From Telluria mixta (GTDB lineage Bacteria > Pseudomonadota > Gammaproteobacteria > Burkholderiales > Burkholderiaceae_D): a stretch of DNA of 64,000 bases. Each line of letters starts with the position of its first letter. Position 1 is the first letter of the stretch. The DNA lies in contig NZ_CP119520.1 in assembly GCF_029223865.1 (NCBI RefSeq), forward strand, positions 620,001-684,000, in the 5' to 3' direction. The notes beneath the pieces are model-generated. The model made no database searches and was not told where the DNA came from. It saw only the letters and a program-made list of their open reading frames with translations. Shown piece by piece: positions 49,400-58,832 of this stretch. The position numbers and the translations under genes were made by a program.

Positions 49400-50772
49400 G
49401 CCTCCGCTTTGGAAAGGATGTCGTCATGGATCGCCAGCGCGGCCAGCTTGCCGTGCTGGACGGCCTGCACCGTCAGGTCCTGCCCCGGCGCCACGCAGTC
49501 GCCCCCGGCGTACACGCCCGGCAGCTTCGTGCGGAACCGGGCATCGACGTTGATCTTCATTTCTCCCGCCTTGCCGCTGCGTTCCAGTTCGAGGGCAAGC
49601 GGGTCGGACAATGCATCGTTGTCCATGTGCTGGCCGATGGCCTTGAACACGGCATCGGCCGCGATGTCGACGAAGGCGCCCGTGCCGGCAAGGCGGCCGT
49701 CTTCCAGCCGCGTTTCTTCGAAGCGCATGCCGCGCACGCGGCCCGCATCGTCCAGCAGGATCTCGTGCGGCGCCGCCCACGTGCGGATGCGCACACCGTT
49801 CGTCTTCGCGATCTCGATCTCGTGGCCGGTGGCGCTCATGGCCTCGACACCGCGGCGGTACACGAGCGTGACCTCGTCCGCGCCGAGTCGTCCGATCTGC
49901 ACGGCCATGTCGACGGCCGTGTTGCCGGCGCCGATCACGACGGCGCGCTTCGGCACCGGCAGCGCCGCAAGGTCCGCCGCCTGGCGCAACGTCGCGATGT
50001 AGTCGACGGCGGCCGCGAGGCCCGGCGCATCCTCGCCCGTGAGGCCGAGGCGGCGGCTCGCGCCGAGGCCGAGGCCGAGGAACACGGCGTCGTAGCGCGT
50101 GTGCAGGTCCTGCAGGTGCAGGTTGCCGCCCAGGATGCGGCCGTACTGGATCTCGATACCGCCGATGGACAGCAGGAAGTCCACCTCGCGCTGGGCGAAG
50201 TCGCCCGGCAGCTTGTACTTGGCGATGCCGTATTCGTTCAGCCCACCGGCCTTCTCGCGCGCCTCGAACACGACGACGTCATGGCCCAGCATCGCGAGCC
50301 GGTGCGCGCACGACAGACCGGCCGGGCCGGCGCCGACAACGGCGATCGTCCTGCCGGTCGAAGGCGCGCGCTGGAACGGGTGATCGGCGAAATGCGCGTT
50401 GTCGATGGCGTGGCGCTGCAGCAGGCCGATCTTCACGGGCTGGCCTTCGGCATCGTTATTGCGCACGCAGGCGTCCTCGCACAGGATCTCCGTCGGACAC
50501 ACGCGCGAACAGCTGCCGCCGAAGATGTTCTGCCTGAGGATGTTGACGGCGGCGCCTTCCACATTGCCGTCGTGGATGTTGCGGATGAAGCTCGCGACGT
50601 CGATGCCAGTCGGGCACGCGCGGGTACAGGGCGCGTCATAACAGTACAGGCAGCGCGCGCTTTCGATGGCGGCCTGGCGGGCCGTCAGCGCCGGGGCCAG
50701 GTCCGTGAAGCGCTCGGACAGGGCCCCGTGCGTGCCGGTGGGGAGCGGCAGGTGGTGGAGTGACTCGATCAT
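49396..50772 (-). CDS. preT: NAD-dependent dihydropyrimidine dehydrogenase subunit PreT
   Basis: This 458-residue FAD subunit resembles the small subunit of glutamate synthase. The N-terminal Fe-S region (CLYCYDAPCTRACPTGIDV, CSRVCPTEILCEDAC) precedes FAD and NADH binding folds (AVVGAGPAGLSCAHRL, VVIGAGNTAVDMAV). It passes electrons from NADH to PreA. AGAAGGGA precedes the ATG at 50772. A composite palindromic repeat lies just upstream, between it and mmsA. Confidence 0.96.
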
Positions 50773-50808
50773 TTGGCATCCCTTCTTGTAACGTGGTGAC
50801 TCAACCAA

Positions 50809-50895
50809 CGTCGCCCCCGCGCAGGCGGGGGCCCAATTTTGCGTGCGCTGTCGAGATGCTTGAGAAATTGGGTCCCTGCCTTCGCAGGGACGACG
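50809..50895. repeat. Composite palindromic intergenic repeat, copy 3
   Basis: Two inverted hairpins (GCCCCCGC/GCGGGGGC and GTCCCTGC/GCAGGGAC) bounded by CGTCG and CGACG. The linker contains TTTTGCGTGCGCTGTCGAGA. Stem changes are compensatory on both sides, so base pairing is kept. It lies inside the pyrimidine operon between mmsA and preT. Confidence 0.9.
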
Positions 50896-50914
50896 TATCA
50901 ACGGATCGTGTCCG

Positions 50915-52408
50915 TCATTTCATCTGCGGGAACGCGAACTCCACCCCGCTGCTGGCCGTATTCGGCCACCTTTGCATCACAGCCTTGTGCCGCGTATAAA
51001 ACCGCACGCCCTCCGGCCCGTACGCGTGGTGGTCGCCGAACAGGCTTTTCTTCCAGCCGCCGAAGCTGTTGAACGCCATCGGCACCGGCAGCGGCACGTT
51101 CACGCCGACCATGCCCACCTGGACCTGGCGGACGAACTCGCGCGCCACGCCGCCGTCGCGGGTGAACACGGCCACGCCGTTGCCGTACTCGTTGCGGTTG
51201 ATGAGTTCCAGTGCGCTGCCCACGTCGGGCAGGCGCACGACGCACAGCACGGGCCCGAAGATTTCCTGCTGGTAGATCGACATGGCAGGCGTCACATGGT
51301 CGAACAGGGTGCCGCCCACGAAGAAGCCGTTGGCGCGCTCCGGCACCTGGAAGCCGCGGCCGTCGACGACGAGCGTCGCGCCCTGCTCCACGCCTTCGCC
51401 GATCAGTTTTTCGATGCGCTGCTTGGCCGCCAGCGTGACGACGGGTCCCATCTCCGCGCCGTCCGCCATGCCGTCCGCGATTTTCAATGCGCGCGTGCGT
51501 TCGGCCAGCCGGTCGACCAGCGCATCGCCCGCATCGCCGACGGCCACCGCCACCGAGATCGCCATGCAGCGCTCGCCGGCCGAACCGTACGCGGCGCCGA
51601 TCAGCGCATCGACGGCCATGTCCATGTCGGCATCCGGCATCACGACCATGTGGTTCTTCGCGCCGCCCAGCGCCTGCACGCGCTTGCCGGCTGCGCTGCC
51701 GCGCGCATAGATGTATTCCGCGATCGGGGTCGAGCCGACGAAGCTGAGGGCCTGGATGTCCGGGTGGTCCAGCAGCGCGTCGACGGCCGCCTTGTCGCCC
51801 TGCACGACGTTGAACACGCCGTCCGGCAGCCCCGCTTCCTTGAGCAACCGCGCATGCAGCAGCGATGGCGACGGATCGCGCTCGGACGGTTTCAGGATGA
51901 ACGTGTTGCCGCAGGCGATGGCGACGGGGAACATCCACATCGGCACCATCACGGGGAAGTTGAACGGGGTGATGCCGGCGACGACGCCCAGCGGCTGGCG
52001 CATCGACCATGCGTCGATGCCGCGGGCGATCTGGTCCGTGAATTCGCCCTTGAGCATCTGCGGGATGCCCACTGCGAATTCCACGACCTCGATGCCGCGG
52101 GCGACTTCGCCGCGCGCGTCCGCAAAGGTCTTGCCGTGTTCGCGCACGACCAGCGCCGCGAATTCGTCCGTGTGGCGCTGGCACAGTTGCAGGTAGTTGA
52201 ACAGCACGCGGGCACGGGCCAGCGGCGGCGTCGCGGCCCAGGCGGGGAACGCGGCGCTGGCCGCGGCGACGGCGGCCGCGACGTCGTCATTGCTCGCCAG
52301 CGCCACGCGCGCACAGGGCTCGCCCAGCGCGGGATTGTAGACGTCCGCAAAGCGTCCGCCGGTCCCCTCGGCGACGCTGCCGCCGATGTAGTGATTGATC
52401 GTCTCCAT
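50915..52408 (-). CDS. mmsA: CoA-acylating methylmalonate/malonate-semialdehyde dehydrogenase
   Basis: This 497-residue aldehyde dehydrogenase has [19 protein letters not shown], catalytic C281 in [14 protein letters not shown], and the family C-terminal [19 protein letters not shown]. It converts malonate semialdehyde, formed from beta-alanine, to acetyl-CoA and CO2, and methylmalonate semialdehyde (from thymine) to propionyl-CoA. It is nine bases after the transaminase gene, completing the route from pyrimidine carbon to central metabolism. Confidence 0.95.
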   Translation of the reverse strand: METINHYIGGSVAEGTGGRFADVYNPALGEPCARVALASNDDVAAAVAAASAAFPAWAATPPLARARVLFNYLQLCQRHTDEFAALVVREHGKTFADARGEVARGIEVVEFAVGIPQMLKGEFTDQIARGIDAWSMRQPLGVVAGITPFNFPVMVPMWMFPVAIACGNTFILKPSERDPSPSLLHARLLKEAGLPDGVFNVVQGDKAAVDALLDHPDIQALSFVGSTPIAEYIYARGSAAGKRVQALGGAKNHMVVMPDADMDMAVDALIGAAYGSAGERCMAISVAVAVGDAGDALVDRLAERTRALKIADGMADGAEMGPVVTLAAKQRIEKLIGEGVEQGATLVVDGRGFQVPERANGFFVGGTLFDHVTPAMSIYQQEIFGPVLCVVRLPDVGSALELINRNEYGNGVAVFTRDGGVAREFVRQVQVGMVGVNVPLPVPMAFNSFGGWKKSLFGDHHAYGPEGVRFYTRHKAVMQRWPNTASSGVEFAFPQMK

Positions 52409-52416
52409 ATTCTCTT

Positions 52417-53733
52417 TCAGTCGAGGTTCTTCAGGACGGCGGCCAGCTTGCCGAACAATTCGTCGATGTGTTTTTTCTCCAGCACGAGCGGCGGCGACAG
52501 CGCGATGATGTCGCCCGTCGTGCGGATCAGGATGCCGTCCGCGAAGGCCTGCTTGAACGCGGCGAAGGCACGCGCCCCCACCTTGCCGGGGATGCTTTCC
52601 AGTTCGATGCCGGCGACGAGGCCGATGGTGCGGATGTCGATCACGTGCGGCAGGCCGCGCAGGCTGTGCACGGCGTCTTCCCAGTACGGCTGCATCGCAC
52701 GGGCGTTCTCGAGGATGCCCTGCTCCTTGAAGACTTCCAGCGTGGCGATCGACGCGGCGCACGCGAGCGGGTGGCCGGAGTACGTGTAGCCGTGGAACAG
52801 TTCGATGCCGGCCGGCGCTTCCATGAAGGCGTCGTGGATGAATTTTTTCGAGAACACGGCGCCCATCGGCACGGTGCCGTTCGTGATGCCTTTCGCCGTG
52901 GTCATCATGTCCGGCTCGACGTCGAAGTAATCGACGGCGAACGGCGTCGTCAGGCGGCCGAAGCCCGTGATCACTTCGTCGAAGATCAGCAGGATGCCGT
53001 GCTTGGTGCAGAGTTCGCGCAGGCGCTTCAAATAACCCTGCGGCGGGATCAGGACGCCCGTCGATCCGGCCACGGGTTCGACGATCACGGCGGCGATGGT
53101 CGACGCATCGTGCAGCGCGACGATGCGTTCCAGTTCATCGGCCAGTTCCGCGCCGTGTTGCGGTTCGCCGCGCGAGAACGCATTCTTGCCGAGGTTGTGC
53201 GTGTGCGGCAGGTGATCGACACCCGGCAGCAGCGGTCCGAACGCCTTGCGATTGGGGCCGATGCCGCCGACGGACAGGCCGCCGAAGCCGACGCCGTGAT
53301 AGCCCCGCTCGCGCCCGATCAGCCGCGTGCGTCCCGCGTCGCCGCGGGCCTTGTGGTACGCGAGGGCGATCTTGAGCGCGGTGTCCACCGCTTCCGAGCC
53401 GGAATTCGTGTAGAACACGTGGCCGAACTTGTGGTTCGTGTAGTCCATCAGGCGTTCGGCCAGGTCGAAGGCGGCCGGATGGCCCATCTGGAACGTGGGT
53501 GCGAAGTCGAGCTGGCCGACCATCTCGCTGACGGCGGCGACGATCTTCGGCTGCGCATGGCCGCACGGGACGCACCACAGGCCGGCGGTGCCGTCGAGCA
53601 CGGCATTGCCGTCGACGTCCTTGTAATACATTCCTTGTGCCGAGACGAGGAGGCGCGGGTGTGCCTTGAAGTCACGGTTGTTGGTGAATGGCATCCAGAA
53701 GGATGACATCGATTCGGGTCTGGACTCGTTCAT
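52417..53733 (-). CDS. Beta-alanine:pyruvate (omega-amino acid) aminotransferase
   Basis: This 438-residue class III PLP aminotransferase has DEVITGFGR at 252-260 and the PLP lysine K281 in [15 protein letters not shown]. The N-terminus [17 protein letters not shown] is typical of omega-amino acid:pyruvate transaminases. It converts beta-alanine (and 3-aminoisobutyrate) to the semialdehyde oxidised by mmsA. AGGGGAG precedes the ATG. It is the first gene of the pyrimidine operon; a RutR-like site is 72 bases upstream. Confidence 0.94.
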   Translation of the reverse strand: MNESRPESMSSFWMPFTNNRDFKAHPRLLVSAQGMYYKDVDGNAVLDGTAGLWCVPCGHAQPKIVAAVSEMVGQLDFAPTFQMGHPAAFDLAERLMDYTNHKFGHVFYTNSGSEAVDTALKIALAYHKARGDAGRTRLIGRERGYHGVGFGGLSVGGIGPNRKAFGPLLPGVDHLPHTHNLGKNAFSRGEPQHGAELADELERIVALHDASTIAAVIVEPVAGSTGVLIPPQGYLKRLRELCTKHGILLIFDEVITGFGRLTTPFAVDYFDVEPDMMTTAKGITNGTVPMGAVFSKKFIHDAFMEAPAGIELFHGYTYSGHPLACAASIATLEVFKEQGILENARAMQPYWEDAVHSLRGLPHVIDIRTIGLVAGIELESIPGKVGARAFAAFKQAFADGILIRTTGDIIALSPPLVLEKKHIDELFGKLAAVLKNLD

Positions 53734-53804
53734 GCGACTCCCCTTATATAGACGTCCGCGTCATGTTGGCGTTACGCGTGGGCGGAGGCCGCCCACCCTA
53801 CAAA

Positions 53805-53820
53805 TTTACCAACTGGCAAA
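53805..53820. promoter_or_regulatory. RutR-like operator
   Basis: TTTACCAACTGGCAAA is a dyad (TTT-x-CCA-xx-TGG-x-AAA) matching 11 of 14 defined bases of the RutR consensus TTGACCA-NN-TGGTCAA. It lies in the gap between the pyrimidine operon and the divergent MocR/RutR-like regulator genes, well placed to control both. Confidence 0.6.
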
Positions 53821-53940
53821 AACAATGATGCAATAATAGACAGCAGTACAACAGTGGCACATATACACAATCTGCGAAAATGGCCAACCGTATAGGTAGC
53901 ATAGCCTGTACAGTTGCCGGCGTCGCAGCAATGGAGTGGC

Positions 53941-55392
53941 ATGGAACCAACCGAAAAGAGCGAAAGCGAGGGATGGCCGGTGCTGGCGATCGACCGCCAG
54001 CGCCGCGGCAGCCTGGTCGACCAGATCGTCGCGGCCATCGCCGAGATGGTAAATCGGCGCACGCTGCCCGCCGGGACCAAGATGCCGTCCGTTCGACAAT
54101 TCGCAAAAACGAACGGCGTCAGCACCTTCACGGTCGTCGAGTCGTACGACCGCCTGCTGCACCTGGGCCTGCTGTCGTCGCGGCGCGGCTCGGGCTTTTT
54201 CGTCGCGCGCGGCGCGGAGGCACCGGCGCAGCAGACGTATTTGCCCACGTATCTGCCGGCGGCCGCCCTCGTCGTCGACACGCTCACGCCCGACCTCTAT
54301 TCCGGCCAGACGGACGCGCTGCCCGTCGGCGCCGGCTGGCTGCCGCCCGAGTGGTATGGCGAATCGACGATCTTGGACGCCGTGCGCCATGCGATGAAGA
54401 TCCCGGCCGGCCGCCTGCGCGGCTACGGCCACCCGCTCGGCTTTCCCAGCCTGCGCCAGCATCTCGCCACGACGCTGTCGGCCGACCTGTTCGCGGTTGA
54501 ACCGGAACAGATCCTGCTCACGCACGGCGCCACGCATGCGTTCGACCTCGTGCTGCGCACGCTCACGCGGCCGGGCGACGTCGTGTTCGTCGAGGATCCC
54601 GGCTACGGCAACCTGCTCGCGCTCGTGCGCCATCACGGTTGCGTCCCCGTCGGCATCCCGCGCGGTGCGCACGGCCTGGACATGGAAGTCCTCGCCCGCG
54701 AAGCCCAGGCACGCCAGCCGAAGCTCATGTTCGTCAACACGGTGCTGCAGAATCCCCTCGGCACGTCGCTGTCGCAGGCGCAGGCGCACCGGCTGCTGGC
54801 GCTGTCCGAACAATACGATTTCTGGCTCGTCGAAGACGACATCTACCGCGAACTCGCGGCGCGCGGCGACTCGTCGCTGGCGGCGATGGACGGGCTGCGC
54901 CGCGTGATCCGCATCGGCAGCTTTTCCAAGACCCTGTCGCCCGTGCTGCGCGTGGGGTCGATCTGCGCGTCGGGCTCGTTGATGCCGGAACTGGTGCGGG
55001 TCAAGATGCTCACGGGCCTGACGACGTCCGAGGTGAACGAGCGCGCCGTATACGATGCCGTCAGCAGCCGCGCGTACCGCAAGCAGGTCGAGCGCCTCGT
55101 GCTGCAACTGGACGACGCGCGCGAGCTGGCGCTGGAGCGCCTCGGCGACGCGGGCCTCGTGCCGCTGGCCCGGCCGCGCGGCGGCATGTTCGTCAGCGCG
55201 GGGTTGCCCGACAAGGGACCGAGCGGCCGCGCCATCGCCGAGCGGGCGCTGCGCGCGAGCATCCTGCTGGCGCCGGGCGAATTCTTCGCGCTGCGCCCGC
55301 CCGATACCGCCTGGTTCCGCTTCAACGTCGCCTATGCCCACGAGCGGGCCCTGCTCGACTTCCTGCGTTCGATCCGAGGAGAACAATCATGA
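53941..55392 (+). CDS. MocR-type (GntR-aminotransferase) transcriptional regulator
   Basis: This 483-residue protein has an N-terminal GntR winged HTH (LVDQIVAAIAEMVNRRTLPAGTKMPSVRQFAKTNGVSTFTVVESYDRL) and a class I aminotransferase-like domain (NPLGTSLSQAQ, RRVIRIGSFSKTLSPVLRVG with the PLP lysine). Such proteins sense PLP adducts of amino compounds; next to the transaminase gene, beta-alanine or a related amino acid is a plausible effector. GGAG precedes the ATG at 53941. Its stop overlaps the TetR start (ATGA), so the two regulators are coupled. Confidence 0.92.
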   Translation: MEPTEKSESEGWPVLAIDRQRRGSLVDQIVAAIAEMVNRRTLPAGTKMPSVRQFAKTNGVSTFTVVESYDRLLHLGLLSSRRGSGFFVARGAEAPAQQTYLPTYLPAAALVVDTLTPDLYSGQTDALPVGAGWLPPEWYGESTILDAVRHAMKIPAGRLRGYGHPLGFPSLRQHLATTLSADLFAVEPEQILLTHGATHAFDLVLRTLTRPGDVVFVEDPGYGNLLALVRHHGCVPVGIPRGAHGLDMEVLAREAQARQPKLMFVNTVLQNPLGTSLSQAQAHRLLALSEQYDFWLVEDDIYRELAARGDSSLAAMDGLRRVIRIGSFSKTLSPVLRVGSICASGSLMPELVRVKMLTGLTTSEVNERAVYDAVSSRAYRKQVERLVLQLDDARELALERLGDAGLVPLARPRGGMFVSAGLPDKGPSGRAIAERALRASILLAPGEFFALRPPDTAWFRFNVAYAHERALLDFLRSIRGEQS

Positions 55393-56039
55393 CCACCGTC
55401 CCCTCCAAACACCGCGTGAGCCACCGCGACAAGGTGGAAACGGCCATCCTCGGCGAAGCCGTGCGCCAGTTCGCCGAATGCGGCTACGAAGGCACGTCGA
55501 TCGCCACCGTCGCCGAGCGCGCGGGCCTGTCGAAGCAGAACCTGATGTACTACTTCCCGACCAAGCAGGCCTTGTACCAGCGCGTGCTCGACAACGTGCT
55601 GGACGACTGGCTCGCGCGCATGGCCAGCCTGGCCGATCCGGGCAAGGACCCGGGCGACGTCCTGCGCGCCTACGTGCGCGCGAAACTGACGTTCTCGCGC
55701 GAGCAGCCGCTCGCGTCGCGCGTGTATGCGATGGAAGTGATCGGCGGCGCCAAGCTGTACGCCGACCAGATCCGCCGCCGCGTGATCCCGCTGCTGCGCG
55801 CCGACATCGCCGTGTTCGAGCGCTGGATCGCGGAAGGAAAGATCGCGCCCGTCAACGCCACCCATCTGCTGTTCGCCGTCTGGGCGATGACGCAGTCGTA
55901 CGCCGACTTCGCCGCCCAGATGACCCTCGTGCTCGACCGCGAACAACTGCAACCATCCGACTTCGACGACGCCGAGCGCCTGATCACGGGCATGGTCCTC
56001 GCCGCCGTCGGCCTCCAGGAGAACACATGCCCACCCTGA
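55389..56039 (+). CDS. RutR-like TetR family regulator of pyrimidine catabolism
   Basis: This 216-residue TetR protein has the HTH EGTSIATVAERAGLSKQNLMYYFPTKQALYQRVL, and its body tracks RutR closely (LLFAVWAMTQSYADFAAQ, EQPLASRVYAMEVIGGA). RutR represses pyrimidine degradation genes and is released by uracil or thymine. A RutR-like box at 53805 supports the same job here. It is coupled to the MocR gene (ATGA) and overlaps the next GNAT gene by 13 bases. Confidence 0.9.
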   Translation: MTTVPSKHRVSHRDKVETAILGEAVRQFAECGYEGTSIATVAERAGLSKQNLMYYFPTKQALYQRVLDNVLDDWLARMASLADPGKDPGDVLRAYVRAKLTFSREQPLASRVYAMEVIGGAKLYADQIRRRVIPLLRADIAVFERWIAEGKIAPVNATHLLFAVWAMTQSYADFAAQMTLVLDREQLQPSDFDDAERLITGMVLAAVGLQENTCPP

Positions 56040-56578
56040 GCCCCATCGAACTGTTCACGCCCCGCCTGAAACTGCGCTGGATGACTGAGCGCGACGCCGA
56101 CGCGCACTACGCCGTATTCTCCGATCCGGAAGTGGCGCGCTTCTGGAGCAGCGGTCCGTGGACGTCGCTGGAGCAGTCGCGCGAGCACATCGCCGCCACG
56201 CAGGCCGCGTATGCGGACGGCAGCGGCATGCGCCTGGGCGTCGAATTGATCGACACGGGAGAACTGATCGGCAACGTGAGCCTGCACCGCTTCGTCGACA
56301 CGAGCCGGCGCTGCGAAATGGGCTACGCGCTGGCGCGCGCCCACTGGGGCGGCGGCTACGTCAGCGAGGCGCTGCGCGCGCTGCTGGCCTACGGGTTTGC
56401 CACGCTCGACCTGAACCGCATCGAGGCCGACGTCGACCCGCGCAACGGGGCGTCCGCGCGGGTGCTGGAAAAGCTCGGGTTTCAAAAGGAAGGCTATATG
56501 CCCGAGCGCTGGATCGTGCAGGGCGAGCCGGCCGATACGGTGTACTACGGCCTGCTGCGCCGGCACTGGAAGGGTTGA
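56027..56578 (+). CDS. GNAT family N-acetyltransferase
   Basis: This 183-residue RimJ/RimL-type acetyltransferase has TPRLKLRWMTERDADAHYAVF at the start, CoA-binding GYALARAHWGGGYVSEALRAL, and NRIEADVDPRNGASARVLEKLGF. It probably acetylates an amine on a small molecule or protein N-terminus. CCAGGAG precedes ATG 56027, which overlaps the TetR gene by 13 bases, so it belongs to the regulator operon. The substrate is unknown. Confidence 0.9.
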   Translation: MPTLSPIELFTPRLKLRWMTERDADAHYAVFSDPEVARFWSSGPWTSLEQSREHIAATQAAYADGSGMRLGVELIDTGELIGNVSLHRFVDTSRRCEMGYALARAHWGGGYVSEALRALLAYGFATLDLNRIEADVDPRNGASARVLEKLGFQKEGYMPERWIVQGEPADTVYYGLLRRHWKG

Positions 56579-56585
56579 GAGGCGA

Positions 56586-57203
56586 TCACCACTCGTGCGC
56601 CGTGCGCTGCCACGCCGGCAACGCCTGGATGCGCTCGAACCAGGCCAGCAGGTGCGGATACGCATCCAGCGGCAGGTGCGCCCGGTCCTTGTACATGAGC
56701 GGCGCCGCGACGGCGTAGTCGGCCAGGGTCACGCCGTCGCCGGCGAGCCAGCGGCGCGTCGCGAGGTGCTGGTCCAGCACGCGGGCCGCCTCGGCCAGGT
56801 CGGCTTCGCCGCGCGCCACTTCCTTCGGATCGGCGTCCTGGCCCGTGACAAATTTCTTCCAGAGGTATTCCCACGTGAACACGCCGATGGCCGGGGCAAA
56901 ATGCTGGCACGCCCAGAACATCCAGCGGCTCACGTCCGCCCGTGCCCGGCGCTCCTGCGGCCACACGGTCTGGCCGGGCGTACCCTCGGCCAGGTATTGC
57001 ATGATCGCGCACGATTCCCACAGGATGAAGTCGCCGTCGATCAGCACGGGCAGCTTGGCGTTCGGATTGACTTCGCCGAGGCGGCGGCGGTCGTCCTGGC
57101 TGGCCAGGTTGATCTGGATGAGATCGAAGTCGATGCCGAGATGGTCGGCCGCCAGCAGCACGCGGCGGGTGTTGGACGAGTAGTGGTTGTAGTAGAGCTG
57201 CAT
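56586..57203 (-). CDS. Glutathione S-transferase family protein (intact copy)
   Basis: This 205-residue GST starts MQLYYNHYSSNTRRVLLAADHLGIDFD, with NAKLPVLIDGD and WESCAIMQYLAE for glutathione binding, then a helical C-terminal domain. AGGAG precedes the ATG. The neighbouring decayed copy (57239-57609) shares its sequence and upstream DNA. A TGACAG-type dyad 48 bases upstream and the adjacent WYL regulator gene suggest inducible expression. Seven bases separate it from the convergent GNAT gene. Confidence 0.92.
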   Translation of the reverse strand: MQLYYNHYSSNTRRVLLAADHLGIDFDLIQINLASQDDRRRLGEVNPNAKLPVLIDGDFILWESCAIMQYLAEGTPGQTVWPQERRARADVSRWMFWACQHFAPAIGVFTWEYLWKKFVTGQDADPKEVARGEADLAEAARVLDQHLATRRWLAGDGVTLADYAVAAPLMYKDRAHLPLDAYPHLLAWFERIQALPAWQRTAHEW

Positions 57204-57238
57204 GGCCGTCTCCTGGTGGGTTGGTTGATGTAACAATG

Positions 57239-57609
57239 TTAAAACCGGGCACTGACAGATTCTGTCAGGAGCCACGCCGGCAGTTCCCGCACGCGCGCGA
57301 ACCACGCCAGCAGGTGGGGATAGTCGTCGAGCGGTTCACGTCGGCCCGCGCCGCCCAGTCCTGCGAATACACGGCCTGGCCCGGCGTGCGGTCGGCCAGG
57401 TATTGCATGATCGCGCACGACTCCGACAGGACGAGGGCGCCGTCGACCAGCACGGGCACCCTGCTGTTGGCGTTGAGTTCCTCCAGGCGGCGCCGGTCGT
57501 CCTGGCTGGCCAGGTTGATCTCGACGAGGTCGAGCGCGACGCCGAGGTGGTCCGCGGCCATCCGCACGCGGCGCGCGCTGGGTGAAAAGGGGTGGTGGTA
57601 GAGCTGCAT
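57239..57609 (-). pseudogene. Decayed duplicate of the adjacent GST gene
   Basis: The N-terminal domain (MQLYHHPFSPSARRVRMAADHLG..., NLASQDDRRRLEELNANSRVPVLVDG) is intact up to ARADVNR. Then about 260 bases of the C-terminal domain are missing and the frame shifts. The lost C-terminal end is still readable in another frame as DDYPHLLAWFARVRELPAWLL, ending at TAA 57239-57241. It is a tandem duplicate of the 56586 gene with an internal deletion; its upstream DNA and operator are also duplicated. No function is expected. Confidence 0.8.
57252..57268. promoter_or_regulatory. Operator dyad upstream of the intact GST gene
   Basis: CTGACAGATTCTGTCAG has 7-bp arms around a 3-base centre, 48 bases upstream of the GST ATG (57203). 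The same TGACA...TGTCA dyad recurs at 57659. It is a likely binding site of the neighbouring WYL regulator. Confidence 0.6.
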
Positions 57610-57658
57610 TGCCGTCTCCTGGCTGGGTGGTCGATGTGACAATGCTAAGGCCGGGTAG

Positions 57659-57673
57659 TGACAGGTTTTGTCA
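57659..57673. promoter_or_regulatory. Operator dyad upstream of the GST pseudogene
   Basis: TGACAGGTTTTGTCA has TGACA/TGTCA arms, 49 bases upstream of the pseudogene start. It includes the stop codon of the WYL regulator gene. Its position relative to its gene is almost the same as that of the 57252 dyad. Confidence 0.55.
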
Positions 57674-58372
57674 GGAGTATTCGGGAATGTCGTACAGCTT
57701 GCGCCACTGCCGCAGCAACTGGTGGCGCGGCGACGGATAGCGCTCCGTGATCGGTTCGGCCCGGACGATGCGGTCGACGCGGAAGTGGCGGATCGCGTCG
57801 CGCAGTTCGCACCATGCCGCCATCACCCGCTTGCCCTCGAAGAACGCGAGCGCGAACGGCCACACGATGCGCTCGGTCGCCGTGTCGCGCTCGTCGCGGT
57901 AGGCGATGCGCAGCTTGCACTGGCGCCGGATCGCCTCGCGCGCCGGCTGGATGAACACCTCGACCGGCACCGCTTCCGGAAACGCCGGCACCCACAGGCT
58001 CGTCTCGGCCATGTGGTCGCGCAGGTCGCGCGGCGTGGCCGTCGCGATCTTGGCCAGCGAGCGGTCGGCCGCGTCGGACAGCGCCGGATCGCCCTGCTGG
58101 CGCACCCAGCGCGCGCCCAGCACGAGGGCTTCCAGCTCGTCGGCGTCGAACATCAGCGGCGGCAGGAAAAACCCCGTGCGCAGGACGTAGCCGACGCCCG
58201 CCGAGCCGTCGACGGGCGCGCCCAATTGCACGAGCGTCTGGATGTCGCGGTAGATGGTGCGTTCCGACACGCCGAGGCGTTCGGCCAGGGCGCTGGCCGT
58301 CACGGGGCGGCGGTGGCCGCGCAGGGCGTCCATCAGCTGGAACAGGCGTCCGGTGCGGCTCATGGCAGGCAT
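57671..58372 (-). CDS. YafY/WYL-domain transcriptional regulator
   Basis: This protein of about 233 residues has an N-terminal DeoR-like HTH (RTGRLFQLMDALRGHRRPVTASALAERLGVSERTIYRDIQ) and a C-terminal WYL domain (LRIAYRDERDTATERIVWPFALAFFEGKRVMAAWCELR). Such regulators bind a small ligand and usually repress neighbouring genes. The two TGACAG-type dyads upstream of the GST copies are its probable sites. Start at 58372 or 58363. The effector is unknown. Confidence 0.9.
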   Translation of the reverse strand: MPAMSRTGRLFQLMDALRGHRRPVTASALAERLGVSERTIYRDIQTLVQLGAPVDGSAGVGYVLRTGFFLPPLMFDADELEALVLGARWVRQQGDPALSDAADRSLAKIATATPRDLRDHMAETSLWVPAFPEAVPVEVFIQPAREAIRRQCKLRIAYRDERDTATERIVWPFALAFFEGKRVMAAWCELRDAIRHFRVDRIVRAEPITERYPSPRHQLLRQWRKLYDIPEYS

Positions 58373-58552
58373 AAAAGTTTCATGGGCGACATCATATTAC
58401 GCCGGACCGGCGGGGTCCAGACGCCCCCGTCCATCCGGCCGCACGACCAGTCATCCCGCATTTTCGGCAGTTCGTCGGCACCCCGTGGTCACGATGCCTG
58501 CAGGGATGTAGAGTGACTCCATCGAAACAAGTTCCCACCGCAAGGAGTCATC

Positions 58553-58819
58553 ATGACCAGGACCTACCACCGCAGTTTCGGCGCCACGCTGGAAGACTTC
58601 GCCCGCGACATCGTCGCCGCCTGCCGCCGCGCCGTGCGCGCCATCGCCGTGATGCCGTGGCCCGCGATGCTGGCCTGCTGCATCGCCCTCGCCTTCGTGA
58701 TCAGCGTGCTGCCGCTCGCGTTGTTCCTGTTCGTCCTGTTCATGGGCATCAAGGTGATCGTCGGCGCCTTCGTCGTCGACCACCGCCGCACACACCGCGA
58801 GCACTACGGCAAGCAATAA
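58553..58819 (+). CDS. Small membrane protein upstream of the LytS/LytTR pair
   Basis: This 88-residue protein has a basic N-terminus (MTRTYHRSFGATLEDFARDIV), two membrane helices (AMLACCIALAFVISVLPLALFLFVLFMGIKVIVGAF) and a His/Arg-rich tail. The function is unknown. AAGGAG precedes the ATG. It is 13 bases upstream of the LytS-type kinase gene and on the same strand, so it may be an accessory subunit of that sensor. Confidence 0.8.
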   Translation: MTRTYHRSFGATLEDFARDIVAACRRAVRAIAVMPWPAMLACCIALAFVISVLPLALFLFVLFMGIKVIVGAFVVDHRRTHREHYGKQ

Positions 58820-58832
58820 GCAGGAGAGCATC

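Noticed and set aside
53778..53796. An 8-bp perfect stem GTGGGCGG-AGG-CCGCCCAC upstream of the transaminase gene considered as a terminator or operator.
   Set aside because: No U-run and no matching copy elsewhere; the nearby RutR-like box is a better regulatory candidate.
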